From NCBI GenBank assembly GCA_044343155.1, contig JAVZSS010000001.1, positions 13,901 to 77,900 of the forward strand: a stretch of 64,000 nt of DNA. The letters run 5' to 3'. Below the pieces are notes generated by a model that did not search any database, was not told the origin of the DNA, and was given only the letters and a program-made list of their open reading frames with translations. Positions 8,165-16,000 of the stretch are shown in pieces; position 1 is the stretch's first letter, and each line of letters opens with the position of its first letter. The translations under genes were made by a program, and so were the position numbers. This stretch comes from SpSt-28 sp044343155. GTDB lineage: Archaea; Aenigmatarchaeota; Aenigmatarchaeia; CG10238-14; SpSt-28.

Positions 8165-8836
8165 CTTTGGCATTAATTCAACCTCTTCAAAAACTAAAAT
8201 TCCAGAATAATTTTTGTAGATTTTTTTAGAAGATTTTATTATAATTTTTTTTCTAAAATTTGGCGCATCCAAAACAAAAGTTTCATATTCTCCTCCTTCA
8301 CCACTTGGATTAATCCCAAATTTAGAACTAAGAATCTTCATATCCTCTATAAATTTTTCATCAATTTTTCTTCCTAAATAAGATTCATCTAAAGGATAAG
8401 CAGCAATTCCAGTTATTATTGCATCTATTTTTAATCTTAAAATTTCTTCCAGAACTTCAAATTCATTAACTTGCCACAAAGGAGTAACAAACTTTATTCC
8501 AAATTTTTCACAAATCTTTTTAAATTTTTCAAACTGAAATTTTGACTTTATTACACCACAAACAATTCCTTCTATTTTATATTCTAAAATTGCTCTATCT
8601 ATCAAACTCTCTAATTTTTCTATTTCTTCCCCAATATCACTTTTTTCTTGAATTAAAGGAATCTCCATAGCTTCAGCTTGGTATTTTACAAATTTTGTGT
8701 TTGGATAGTGGAAAAAGTAGCTTTCTTCTGAAGAAGGAATTATATTTATTAAACACTCTATAGAGTTTTCCTTACTTACTTTTAAAATAGCCAAAGTAGA
8801 ATCTTTTCCGCCAGAATATATTGCTGCTAGTTTCAT
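8156..8836 (-). CDS. Diphthine-ammonia ligase (Dph6-type ATPase)
   Basis: A 226-residue N-type ATP pyrophosphatase. MKLAAIYSGGKDSTLAI carries the SGGKDS P-loop, and GINPSGEGGEYETFVLDAP is the signature of the Dph6/COG2102 family that amidates diphthine to diphthamide on elongation factor 2. Length matches archaeal members, which lack the C-terminal extension of the eukaryotic enzyme. The start codon lies 74 bases from that of the divergent epimerase gene, so the two share a promoter region. Confidence 0.88.
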   Translation of the reverse strand: MKLAAIYSGGKDSTLAILKVSKENSIECLINIIPSSEESYFFHYPNTKFVKYQAEAMEIPLIQEKSDIGEEIEKLESLIDRAILEYKIEGIVCGVIKSKFQFEKFKKICEKFGIKFVTPLWQVNEFEVLEEILRLKIDAIITGIAAYPLDESYLGRKIDEKFIEDMKILSSKFGINPSGEGGEYETFVLDAPNFRKKIIIKSSKKIYKNYSGILVFEEVELMPKLT

Positions 8837-8910
8837 TTTATTCTTTTAACATTAAGAGAAAAAACCTTATCCTTTTTAAAAATTATATATTAAAATTTAA
8901 AATAAACTCT

Positions 8911-9840
8911 ATGAAAGTGTTGGTAACTGGAGTTGCAGGTTTTATTGGTTCTCATATTGCTGAAGAATTAATTAAAAGAGGTTTTACAGTTTATGGAATA
9001 GATAATCTACATACTGGTAATATAGAAAATATAAAAGAAATGAACATTAATTTTATTGAAGGTAGAGCTAAGAAAATTATAGAAATTAATGAAAAGTTTG
9101 ATGTTATATTTCACAATGGAATTTATTCTTCAAGTCCTATGTATAAAGAAAACCCCTTTCTTGTTAATGAAGTTATAGAAGATATGATTGCTATTTTAGA
9201 GTATGCAAAGAAAAATGGCTCTAAAATTATTTTAGCTTCAACTTCTAGTTTGTATAATCAGAATCAAATTCCCTGGAAGGAAGATGTGGAAATTAAAGTT
9301 ACAGATTATTATACTGAAGCAAGATATGCTTGTGAAAGATTATGTCAATTATATTCAAAACTTTTCAAAATTAAATGTGTTTCTTTAAGATACTTTAGTG
9401 TTTTCGGAGAAAGAGAAGAATATAAAAGAAAATATGCAAATGTGATAACTCAAATGATTTGGTGTGCCTTAAAAGGAAAAGAATTTGAAATTTTCGGAGA
9501 TGGAAATCAAAGTAGAGATTTAATTTATGTAAAAGATGTAGTTGAAGCTAATATAAAAGCTATGAATTTTGAAGATTTTGATGAAAAATACTTTGAAGTT
9601 TTTAATGTTGGTTCTGGAAAAAATTATTCCTTTAATGAAATGGTTGAAATAATTAGAAAGTTTTTAGACTTAAAAGTAAATTATAAGCCTAACCCCATAC
9701 CAAATTACGTTTATCATACTTTGGCGGATACCAAAAAATCTGAAGAACTACTCAAATTTGAAACTAAATTTAAAATAGAAAAAGTTATACCAAAAATAAT
9801 AGAATACTACAAAAAGAAAATAGAAAAAATAATAATATAG
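8911..9840 (+). CDS. NAD-dependent epimerase/dehydratase (UDP-sugar 4-epimerase-like)
   Basis: A 309-residue short-chain dehydrogenase/reductase of the extended class. MKVLVTGVAGFIGSHIAEEL holds the TGxxGFIGSH NAD motif at the start. The catalytic S/T-S and YxxxK equivalents are ASTSSLYN and, less typically, EARYACERLC, where Cys occupies the Lys position. The usual YGxxK is not obvious, so activity or exact class is uncertain. The frame is open back to 8821, but the ATG at 8911 gives the exact family start and follows an AT-rich TATA-like stretch. Likely role: nucleotide-sugar supply for surface glycans. Confidence 0.82.
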   Translation: MKVLVTGVAGFIGSHIAEELIKRGFTVYGIDNLHTGNIENIKEMNINFIEGRAKKIIEINEKFDVIFHNGIYSSSPMYKENPFLVNEVIEDMIAILEYAKKNGSKIILASTSSLYNQNQIPWKEDVEIKVTDYYTEARYACERLCQLYSKLFKIKCVSLRYFSVFGEREEYKRKYANVITQMIWCALKGKEFEIFGDGNQSRDLIYVKDVVEANIKAMNFEDFDEKYFEVFNVGSGKNYSFNEMVEIIRKFLDLKVNYKPNPIPNYVYHTLADTKKSEELLKFETKFKIEKVIPKIIEYYKKKIEKIII

Positions 9841-9874
9841 AAACTTTTTTATTAAATCTCTCCAATAATATTTA

Positions 9875-12800
9875 ATGAAGTTTGTAAAATGGATTAAGGA
9901 GTTATCTAAAAATGATTTGAATTTAGTTGGAGGTAAAGCTGCAAACTTAGGAGAAATGATAAATGCTGGTTTACCTGTCCCTAATGCTTTTGTTGTTACT
10001 GCAGAAGCATATAAACATTTTATCACAAAGAACAAACTTATGGGTAAAATAAAAAAAATACTAAGAAAAACTAATTTTAATGATCCTAAAAATTTAGAAG
10101 AATCTACACGAAAAATTAGAGAACTTATTGAAAATTCTCCAATGCCAAAAGAAATAGAAGACGAAATAAAAGAAGCTTACAGAATGTTGTCTGAAGAATT
10201 TGGAGAAAATGAAATATCTGTAGCTATAAGAAGTTCGGCCACTGCAGAAGACATTCCCAGTGTAGCTGAAGACGAATTCATTTTATTAAGAATTGATGGA
10301 ATGTTAAAACTAATTAAAATGAAGGATCTTTTTAAATTTACAAATTCTTTCATAGAAGTTTTAGGAATGAAAGAAGATGGAAGTCTAGATTGGTTTAAAG
10401 TAGATGGAATTTATAAGCATTATGTTGATACATTTCTTTATAAAATAATAACAAAAAGCAAAAGAGAATTAGTTATATCTCCAAACCATTCGCTGATAGT
10501 ACTAAATGGAAATTTGGAACCGGAAGTAATTTCGGCTATAGATGAAGTTAAAAAAGATAAAATTAAAGTTCCTGTATTAAGAAGAATTCCTAATGATAAA
10601 TTTATTAAATATATTGATTTAAGAGAAATTTTTAAGGAAGGTTATGAAATTCATGATGGTAAGCTAAAACTTTTGAACAATTCATCCAATTGGAAAGTTC
10701 AAAATGGCTTAAATCCTATACTTCAGCTTACAGAAAATCTAATGTATTTTCTTGGAGTTTTCCTAGCTGATGGAACTATTGATATGCATTCTAGAAGAAC
10801 CATAATTATAACAAGTGAAGAAAAAGAAGTTAAAGAAAAAATAAAGGAATTTTGTAGGGAGGTTGAATTAAATGCTAAAGAAGGAAGAAAGAACTCAATA
10901 AATATTCATTCAAGAGTTCTAACTGAATTTTTAATCAAAACTACTTTTGCGGAAGAGCCAAGAAAGGGTGGTAAAGGTATTATTACCAGATTAAAAAAAG
11001 TTCCAGACTTTGTATTCAATGCTGAACCAAAATTAATTGGAGCATTTTTAAGGGGTTGCTTTGATGGAGATGGGAGTGTAACTAGAAATGAAGTGACCTT
11101 TAGCAACAAATCAATATATCTAATTAATGGTATTGCAAAATTACTTGAACTACTTGGGATAGAGTATTGTATACAAAGAAAAAAGGACTGTATAGACATT
11201 TCTATATTATATAAATCACTTGAAAATTTTATGACAATGATTGGATTTGAGATTGAGGAAAAAAAGGAAAAATTAAAAAGGATTGTAGAAAAATATAAAG
11301 CTTCTAAAAAACACCTTGATTATTTTGAAGTATTTGAAGTAAGAAGTGATATTTTAAGAAAACTATTAGAGAAAAAATTACCTAAATGTTTAGTAGAGTT
11401 TGCATATTGTCCAATTTGTAATAAAAAGTTAGAGAAAACATCAAACTATAAAAACAAAACAAGATATGTTTGTAAAAATTGTAGAAGAACTTTCTATGAG
11501 GAAGAAGTTATAAAATATAAAGAATATGTTTATAAGTACTGGAACGAAAAGGGACAATTTACCACAAATCAAGTGCCTTGGAATAAAGGTAGAATAAGTA
11601 AGAGAGTTGGTAGAAGAAGGTTAGAAGCTATATTAGAAAATCTTGGAATTAGAGAAGAGGTGAAAATGTTAAATTCAGATATAAAATGGGAAGATGTGGT
11701 AAAAATTGAGCCAATTAAATATAAAGGATTTGTTTATGACTTATTTGTTCCTAACGTTCAAAATTTTGCAGCAGGCTTAGGAGGAATTATTACTCATAAT
11801 TCTGCAAGTTTTGCTGGCTTGCAACTTACTTTACTAAATATTAAAAATATAGAAAACGTTTTAAATGGAGTAAAAAAATGTTGGGCTTCTCTTTTTACAC
11901 CCAGAGCAACTTTTTATAGAGAGCAAAAAGGGTTTAAGCATGAAAAAGTTTATATAGCAGTAATAGTTCAAAAACAACTTGGTGTTTTAAATAGAAAAGA
12001 GTATGAGGAAGGTAAATACAAAGCTGGAGTTGGATTCACGATTCATCCTTCTACTGGAGAAAAAGATAAAATTGTAATAGAATCTTCTTATGGACAAGGA
12101 GAAAGTGTAGTTAGTGGAGCTGTTAATCCCGATACTATAATAATAGATAAAAATACTGGAAATATTTTGGAGTTTCATGTTGGAAGAAAAGAAAAAATGA
12201 GAGTAACTAGTGAATTAGGAGAATTGGAAGAAATTGAAACTCCACAAAATTTAAAAGAAAAACTTTCTTTAAACGAAGATGAAATAAAACAACTTTGGGA
12301 ATTAGCTTTAAAGCTTGAAAAACATTATAATTTCCCCCAGGATTTCGAATGGGTTTCCGAAAATGGAAAAGTTTACTTAGTTCAATCTAGACCGGTAACA
12401 GTTTTTTATGAAAAGAAGGAAAGCAAAACAATAACTGAAAAAAGTCCTTTAATTAAAGGTTTGGGTGCATCTCCTGGAGTAGCTATAGGAAAAGTTAAGA
12501 TTGCGTTAACTGTTGAAGAAGCAAGCACAAAAATAGAAAGAGGAGATATACTAGTAACTAAAATGACTTCTCCTGATTGGACACCATTTATGAAAATTGC
12601 TTCTGCAATTATAACAACTGAAGGTGGGCTAACTTCTCATGCAAGCATAGTATCTAGAGAATTAGGAATACCTTGCATAGTTGGTGCTTCTGAGGCTTTG
12701 AATAAATTGAAAGATGGAATGTTAATAACAGTTGATGGAAGGAACGGTTTAGTTTATGAAGGTGAAATTAAAGAATTGATAGAAAGAGAAAAAGCTGAGG

Positions 12801-13729
12801 AGATTTCCATAGAAGATGTTGCCGGTTTGGAAACTAAAACAAAAATATTAATGAATTTGGGTGTACCAACAGAAATAGAGAAATATAAAGACTTACCTTT
12901 TGAAGGAATTGGATTGATGAGAATTGAATTTATAATTGCAGAATGGATTAAAGAGCATCCCAATTATTTAATTGAAAGGGGGGAAGAGCAAAAGTATGTT
13001 GATAAATTAGCTGAAGGAATAGCTATGGTTGCTAAATCTATTTATCCTAGATTTGTTGTTGTTAGGTTTAGTGATTTCAAAACCAATGAATACAGAAAAC
13101 TAAATGGTGGGGAGAAATTTGAACCAATAGAAGCTAATCCTATGATTGGATGGAGAGGTGTTTCAAGATATATAAGCAAAGATTTTGAAAAAGCCTTTAG
13201 ATTGGAATGTAAAGCTATTAAAAAAGTTAGAGAAGAATATAAACTTGATAACGTTTGGGTGATGCTTCCTTTTGTTAGAACAGTTTGGGAAGTTAAAAAA
13301 GTTCTTAAAATAATGGAAGAGGAAGGTTTGAAAAGAAGTGAAAATTTCAAAATTTGGATTATGGCTGAAGTTCCTAGTGTTGTATTTTTGGCCGATAAAT
13401 TTGCAAAATATTGTGATGGGTTTTCTATTGGAAGTAATGATTTAACTCAATTAATTTTGGGTGTAGATAGAGATTCCGCAATTTTAACAAACATGGGTTA
13501 TTTTGATGAAAGAAATGATGCCGTTTTAAAAGCAATTAGAGATTTGATAAAAAAAGCGCATAGAGCAAAAGTTACAGTTTCTATATGTGGGCAAGCTCCT
13601 AGTTTTTATCCTGAGTTTACTGAATTTTTAGTTAAATGTGGTATAGATTCTATTTCTGTTAATCCTGATGCTGTTCTAAAAACTAAGAAAATTGTTTATG
13701 ATGTTGAAAGAAGATTGTATTCCCAATAA
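9875..13729 (+). CDS. ppsA: Phosphoenolpyruvate synthase precursor interrupted by an intein
   Basis: The 1284-residue precursor would splice to a 770-residue PEP synthase (pyruvate, water dikinase), which converts pyruvate, ATP and water to PEP, AMP and phosphate. The N-extein (1-128) has LVGGKAANLGEM and IRSSATAEDIP of the nucleotide-binding domain. The C-extein resumes with SASFAG. The phosphohistidine motif GGLTSHASI carries His922 (about His408 after splicing), and VSICGQAPS near the end holds the conserved catalytic Cys. The insertion lies inside the highly conserved SSATAED...ASFAG loop, a typical intein site in an essential active-site region. It stands alone between the epimerase and the C39-like gene. 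In a glycolytic archaeon it may run in either direction. Confidence 0.95.
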   Translation: MKFVKWIKELSKNDLNLVGGKAANLGEMINAGLPVPNAFVVTAEAYKHFITKNKLMGKIKKILRKTNFNDPKNLEESTRKIRELIENSPMPKEIEDEIKEAYRMLSEEFGENEISVAIRSSATAEDIPSVAEDEFILLRIDGMLKLIKMKDLFKFTNSFIEVLGMKEDGSLDWFKVDGIYKHYVDTFLYKIITKSKRELVISPNHSLIVLNGNLEPEVISAIDEVKKDKIKVPVLRRIPNDKFIKYIDLREIFKEGYEIHDGKLKLLNNSSNWKVQNGLNPILQLTENLMYFLGVFLADGTIDMHSRRTIIITSEEKEVKEKIKEFCREVELNAKEGRKNSINIHSRVLTEFLIKTTFAEEPRKGGKGIITRLKKVPDFVFNAEPKLIGAFLRGCFDGDGSVTRNEVTFSNKSIYLINGIAKLLELLGIEYCIQRKKDCIDISILYKSLENFMTMIGFEIEEKKEKLKRIVEKYKASKKHLDYFEVFEVRSDILRKLLEKKLPKCLVEFAYCPICNKKLEKTSNYKNKTRYVCKNCRRTFYEEEVIKYKEYVYKYWNEKGQFTTNQVPWNKGRISKRVGRRRLEAILENLGIREEVKMLNSDIKWEDVVKIEPIKYKGFVYDLFVPNVQNFAAGLGGIITHNSASFAGLQLTLLNIKNIENVLNGVKKCWASLFTPRATFYREQKGFKHEKVYIAVIVQKQLGVLNRKEYEEGKYKAGVGFTIHPSTGEKDKIVIESSYGQGESVVSGAVNPDTIIIDKNTGNILEFHVGRKEKMRVTSELGELEEIETPQNLKEKLSLNEDEIKQLWELALKLEKHYNFPQDFEWVSENGKVYLVQSRPVTVFYEKKESKTITEKSPLIKGLGASPGVAIGKVKIALTVEEASTKIERGDILVTKMTSPDWTPFMKIASAIITTEGGLTSHASIVSRELGIPCIVGASEALNKLKDGMLITVDGRNGLVYEGEIKELIEREKAEEISIEDVAGLETKTKILMNLGVPTEIEKYKDLPFEGIGLMRIEFIIAEWIKEHPNYLIERGEEQKYVDKLAEGIAMVAKSIYPRFVVVRFSDFKTNEYRKLNGGEKFEPIEANPMIGWRGVSRYISKDFEKAFRLECKAIKKVREEYKLDNVWVMLPFVRTVWEVKKVLKIMEEEGLKRSENFKIWIMAEVPSVVFLADKFAKYCDGFSIGSNDLTQLILGVDRDSAILTNMGYFDERNDAVLKAIRDLIKKAHRAKVTVSICGQAPSFYPEFTEFLVKCGIDSISVNPDAVLKTKKIVYDVERRLYSQ
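10259..11800 (+). mobile_element. LAGLIDADG intein in PEP synthase, with internal zinc ribbon
   Basis: The in-frame insert of 514 residues starts with Ser (SVAEDEFILLRIDG, block A) and ends in ITHN followed by Ser of the C-extein, the canonical His-Asn/Ser splice junction. Block B is seen as ISPNHSLIVL. Two homing endonuclease helices are present: LGVFLADGTI and LRGCFDGDGSV, each with an intact acidic residue. After the endonuclease, around residues 512-535 of the precursor, there is a four-Cys zinc ribbon (CPICNKK...CKNC), followed by a Lys/Arg-rich stretch. A PEP synthase intein is known in Methanocaldococcus jannaschii. All splicing residues look intact, so it should self-excise. Confidence 0.93.
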
Positions 13730-13963
13730 CTTTTTGAATATAGTTTTTAATTCATTTCCTATTTTTTTTCATAAAGAGTTACCTCTAAGCAAAATAACTT
13801 GAATCTGCAATCTAGAAGTCGCCCAATCAACATAAATATTTCAAAACAACAAATAAAATAAATTTATATAGAAAGTAAAGAAAAAATAATTGAAAGGCAA
13901 CGCATAAAGTGTTTATAATCCATAACATATGAGAATTTATGTTGAACTAAAAAAGATTTGTAT

Positions 13964-15406
13964 ATGTTCAATTTAATTTCAATATTTCAAGAGATAATGA
14001 GAGAAGTGGAGCTTGAAAATAAAGCAATAAAGAAGCTAGATAAAATAGAGGTTCCCAATAACTATAAAGAACTAATCTTGAAAGAGTTTATAAATGAAGC
14101 CGAAAAAATAAAGAGAAAATATCAAGATATATATGAGGAACTAATTAAATTATATAAGTTGTATTTTTCGAATCTAGTATTATTTGATGAATATCTAAGT
14201 TATGATAAATTAATGTTTTTTCCTAAGGAAATTGAAGTTATTGGTAAGCTGTTAAAAGGTCATTGGTATATAAATTTGTTAATATACGATATAGGATTGA
14301 AAGAAAAACCGTACGCTGAAAAAAAACTAAAAAATAGAATAAATTATATACCTACTTTTATATCATTTTTTTCTGATATAATCGAAAAAATAAACAACTT
14401 AGATGAAGCATTAAAAATAAGAGATGAGAGAGGGAAAATTTTGTATCATAGCCTATTAGGTAGTGATGTCCTCTTTAAAAACTTGAAATCAAAGGTAAAA
14501 GATAAGCTCTATGAAAGAAAATATTATCCACTTATAGAAGATAGACTCTTGAAAAATCGTCCATTTAGAGTTATGCTAATCGATAATGTATTGGAAGAAC
14601 TTTGGCACATCTCTAAAGTAAGTATGTTAGATTTAGGAGTTTATTACAAACTGTTAAAAGCATTCAATAAGAAAAGTGTAAAAGAACTTTTTAATCATTT
14701 GGAGAAAAAAGCTCGTAATATAAAAAAATTAGTATATCCCATACCAAAGTTTTACCAACATTATGATAGTTGTGGTGTTGTTTGTTTGTTAAACGCAGCA
14801 AAAGTTTATTATCCAAAGCTAAAACTGAATAAAAAATTAGAAAAAGATCTTCTTATTAAAGTTCAATACAAAGGATATCCTGGAAATCTTGCACCTCTTT
14901 TGGTAAGTGTTGCAAAAGATATGCTAAATTTAGAGGCCAAAATGTTTTTTGACTTAGATACATACGTTAAAAAATTTGAAATTATGAAAGATTATGCTAA
15001 AGAAATTGGATTTAGCGAAGAAAAAATATTAGATGTGGCCAAATTTTTTATCGAAAAAGCGAAAAGTATTGGGTTTATAGAAAAGAAGGAATGGAATTAT
15101 AAAGAAATAGAAAGTTTATTGAATAATGGCTCATTAATTTTATTTGCTAGAGATCTGAAGAATATACTTCATTATAATTTAATATTTGGTTATGATGAAA
15201 GAAAGTTTTACATATTTGACCCTATATATGGTGATTTTTCCATTTCTAAAGATGAAATAGGTAATATTATGAAAAATAGATTTGGGATGTGGGGTGTCAT
15301 AATATATCCACCTTATATTGAAACTATAAGCAAAATGGAAAAAAATATAGAAGAATGTAGAAAGAGGTTGAATTACTATGGAATTGAATTATCCTCAAAT
15401 ATTTAA
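13964..15406 (+). CDS. Large helical protein with C-terminal C39-like cysteine peptidase domain
   Basis: A 480-residue protein. The first 255 residues are helical, charged and unrecognised. From about 258 a papain-like C39 fold is apparent: FYQHYDSCGVVCLLNAA gives the oxyanion Gln265 and catalytic Cys270; LHYNLIFGYDERKFYIFDP gives His403 and Asp419. This is the order and spacing of C39-type peptidases and related cysteine-dependent acyltransferases. There is no signal peptide or membrane segment, so it is probably cytoplasmic. A TTG at 13958 is an alternative start. The gene stands alone, 117 bases outside the left boundary of the integrated element. Substrate unknown; the context does not reveal one. 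Confidence 0.65.
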   Translation: MFNLISIFQEIMREVELENKAIKKLDKIEVPNNYKELILKEFINEAEKIKRKYQDIYEELIKLYKLYFSNLVLFDEYLSYDKLMFFPKEIEVIGKLLKGHWYINLLIYDIGLKEKPYAEKKLKNRINYIPTFISFFSDIIEKINNLDEALKIRDERGKILYHSLLGSDVLFKNLKSKVKDKLYERKYYPLIEDRLLKNRPFRVMLIDNVLEELWHISKVSMLDLGVYYKLLKAFNKKSVKELFNHLEKKARNIKKLVYPIPKFYQHYDSCGVVCLLNAAKVYYPKLKLNKKLEKDLLIKVQYKGYPGNLAPLLVSVAKDMLNLEAKMFFDLDTYVKKFEIMKDYAKEIGFSEEKILDVAKFFIEKAKSIGFIEKKEWNYKEIESLLNNGSLILFARDLKNILHYNLIFGYDERKFYIFDPIYGDFSISKDEIGNIMKNRFGMWGVIIYPPYIETISKMEKNIEECRKRLNYYGIELSSNI

Positions 15407-15522
15407 CAAATTAAGTTGTACTTACAACTAAATGTTTTATTTTCATTCTCTAAGATTTATCATTGACTTTTTTCATTATAAACTTTTTGAAATTCTAGAA
15501 GTTATTTTCATCAATTAAAATT

Positions 15523-15538
15523 CGCCCCCGCCGGGATT
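15523..15538. repeat. Left attachment site (copy of tRNA-Asp 3' end)
   Basis: CGCCCCCGCCGGGATT is identical to 25590-25605. The surrounding 100 bases are AT-rich, so this GC-rich island is conspicuous. Similarity to the tRNA stops after this block (GGGTCC here, CGAACC in the tRNA), so it is an att remnant and not a second tRNA. Confidence 0.9.
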
Positions 15539-15598
15539 GGGTCCGTAAGTTAAAAACCTTTTTCTTTCATTTAAATTAACATAAGTTTAATTTCAAAT

Positions 15599-15733
15599 AT
15601 GAAATGTAGTATTTGTAGAGCGCCCGCTGAATTTTTTTACAAAAAAAAGAAAATAAAATACTTTTGCAGAAAACACGCAGCCGAATTCTTACTTTCTCAC
15701 CCAGATGTTTCATTCTTGCCCAGAATTAAGTAA
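15599..15733 (+). CDS. 44-residue zinc-finger-like miniprotein
   Basis: A short ORF starting MKCSICRAPAEFFY. Two metal-binding pairs are visible, Cys3-x-x-Cys6 and Cys23-x-x-His26 (CRKH), separated by a Lys-rich, Tyr/Phe-containing hairpin: a minimal treble-clef or zinc-ribbon arrangement. It ends in LPRIK and stop. It lies just inside the left attachment site of the element. Such miniproteins often bind nucleic acid or partner proteins; the function here is unknown. Coding is supported by the regular motif, not by length. Confidence 0.6.
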   Translation: MKCSICRAPAEFFYKKKKIKYFCRKHAAEFLLSHPDVSFLPRIK

Positions 15734-15812
15734 TATAAGTCTTGTGAGCATATTCATCATTAAATAAGAGGAAGTCATTTCAAACTTTAGTACTAAATTG
15801 CTAGGTTCTTGT

Positions 15813-15944
15813 TTATTTTTTAAATTCAAGAGCATATTCGTTACACGAATATATTATAGAATTTTCTTCATTTAGATTAAAATAAAAATTCATACCGAAA
15901 TTGAAAGTATTACAATTTGTACAGATTAGTTTTCCTTCATCCAC
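15813..15944 (-). CDS. Possible 43-residue zinc-ribbon miniprotein
   Basis: A short leftward ORF with a GTG start reads DEGKLICTNCNTFNFG and then, after a polar stretch, IIYSCNEYALEFKK. Cys-x-x-Cys plus a third Cys suggests half of a zinc ribbon. It lies 56 bases downstream of the replication ATPase gene on the same strand and could be the last gene of that operon. The weak start codon and lack of a clear ribosome site keep the confidence low. Confidence 0.35.
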   Translation of the reverse strand: MDEGKLICTNCNTFNFGMNFYFNLNEENSIIYSCNEYALEFKK

Positions 15945-16000
15945 CTTTTGTAAGATCTAAATTCTCTTCCTTTATGATTTGTTTTTTGGGTTTTCCAACA

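Noticed and set aside
13929..13976. A 14-16 codon leader ORF before the C39-like gene
   Set aside because: No ribosome site, no conserved motif, and AT-rich sequence makes short ORFs common.
15523..15540. Possible tRNA pseudogene
   Set aside because: Only 16 bases match the tRNA-Asp 3' end and similarity stops abruptly on both sides, as expected for an attachment site.
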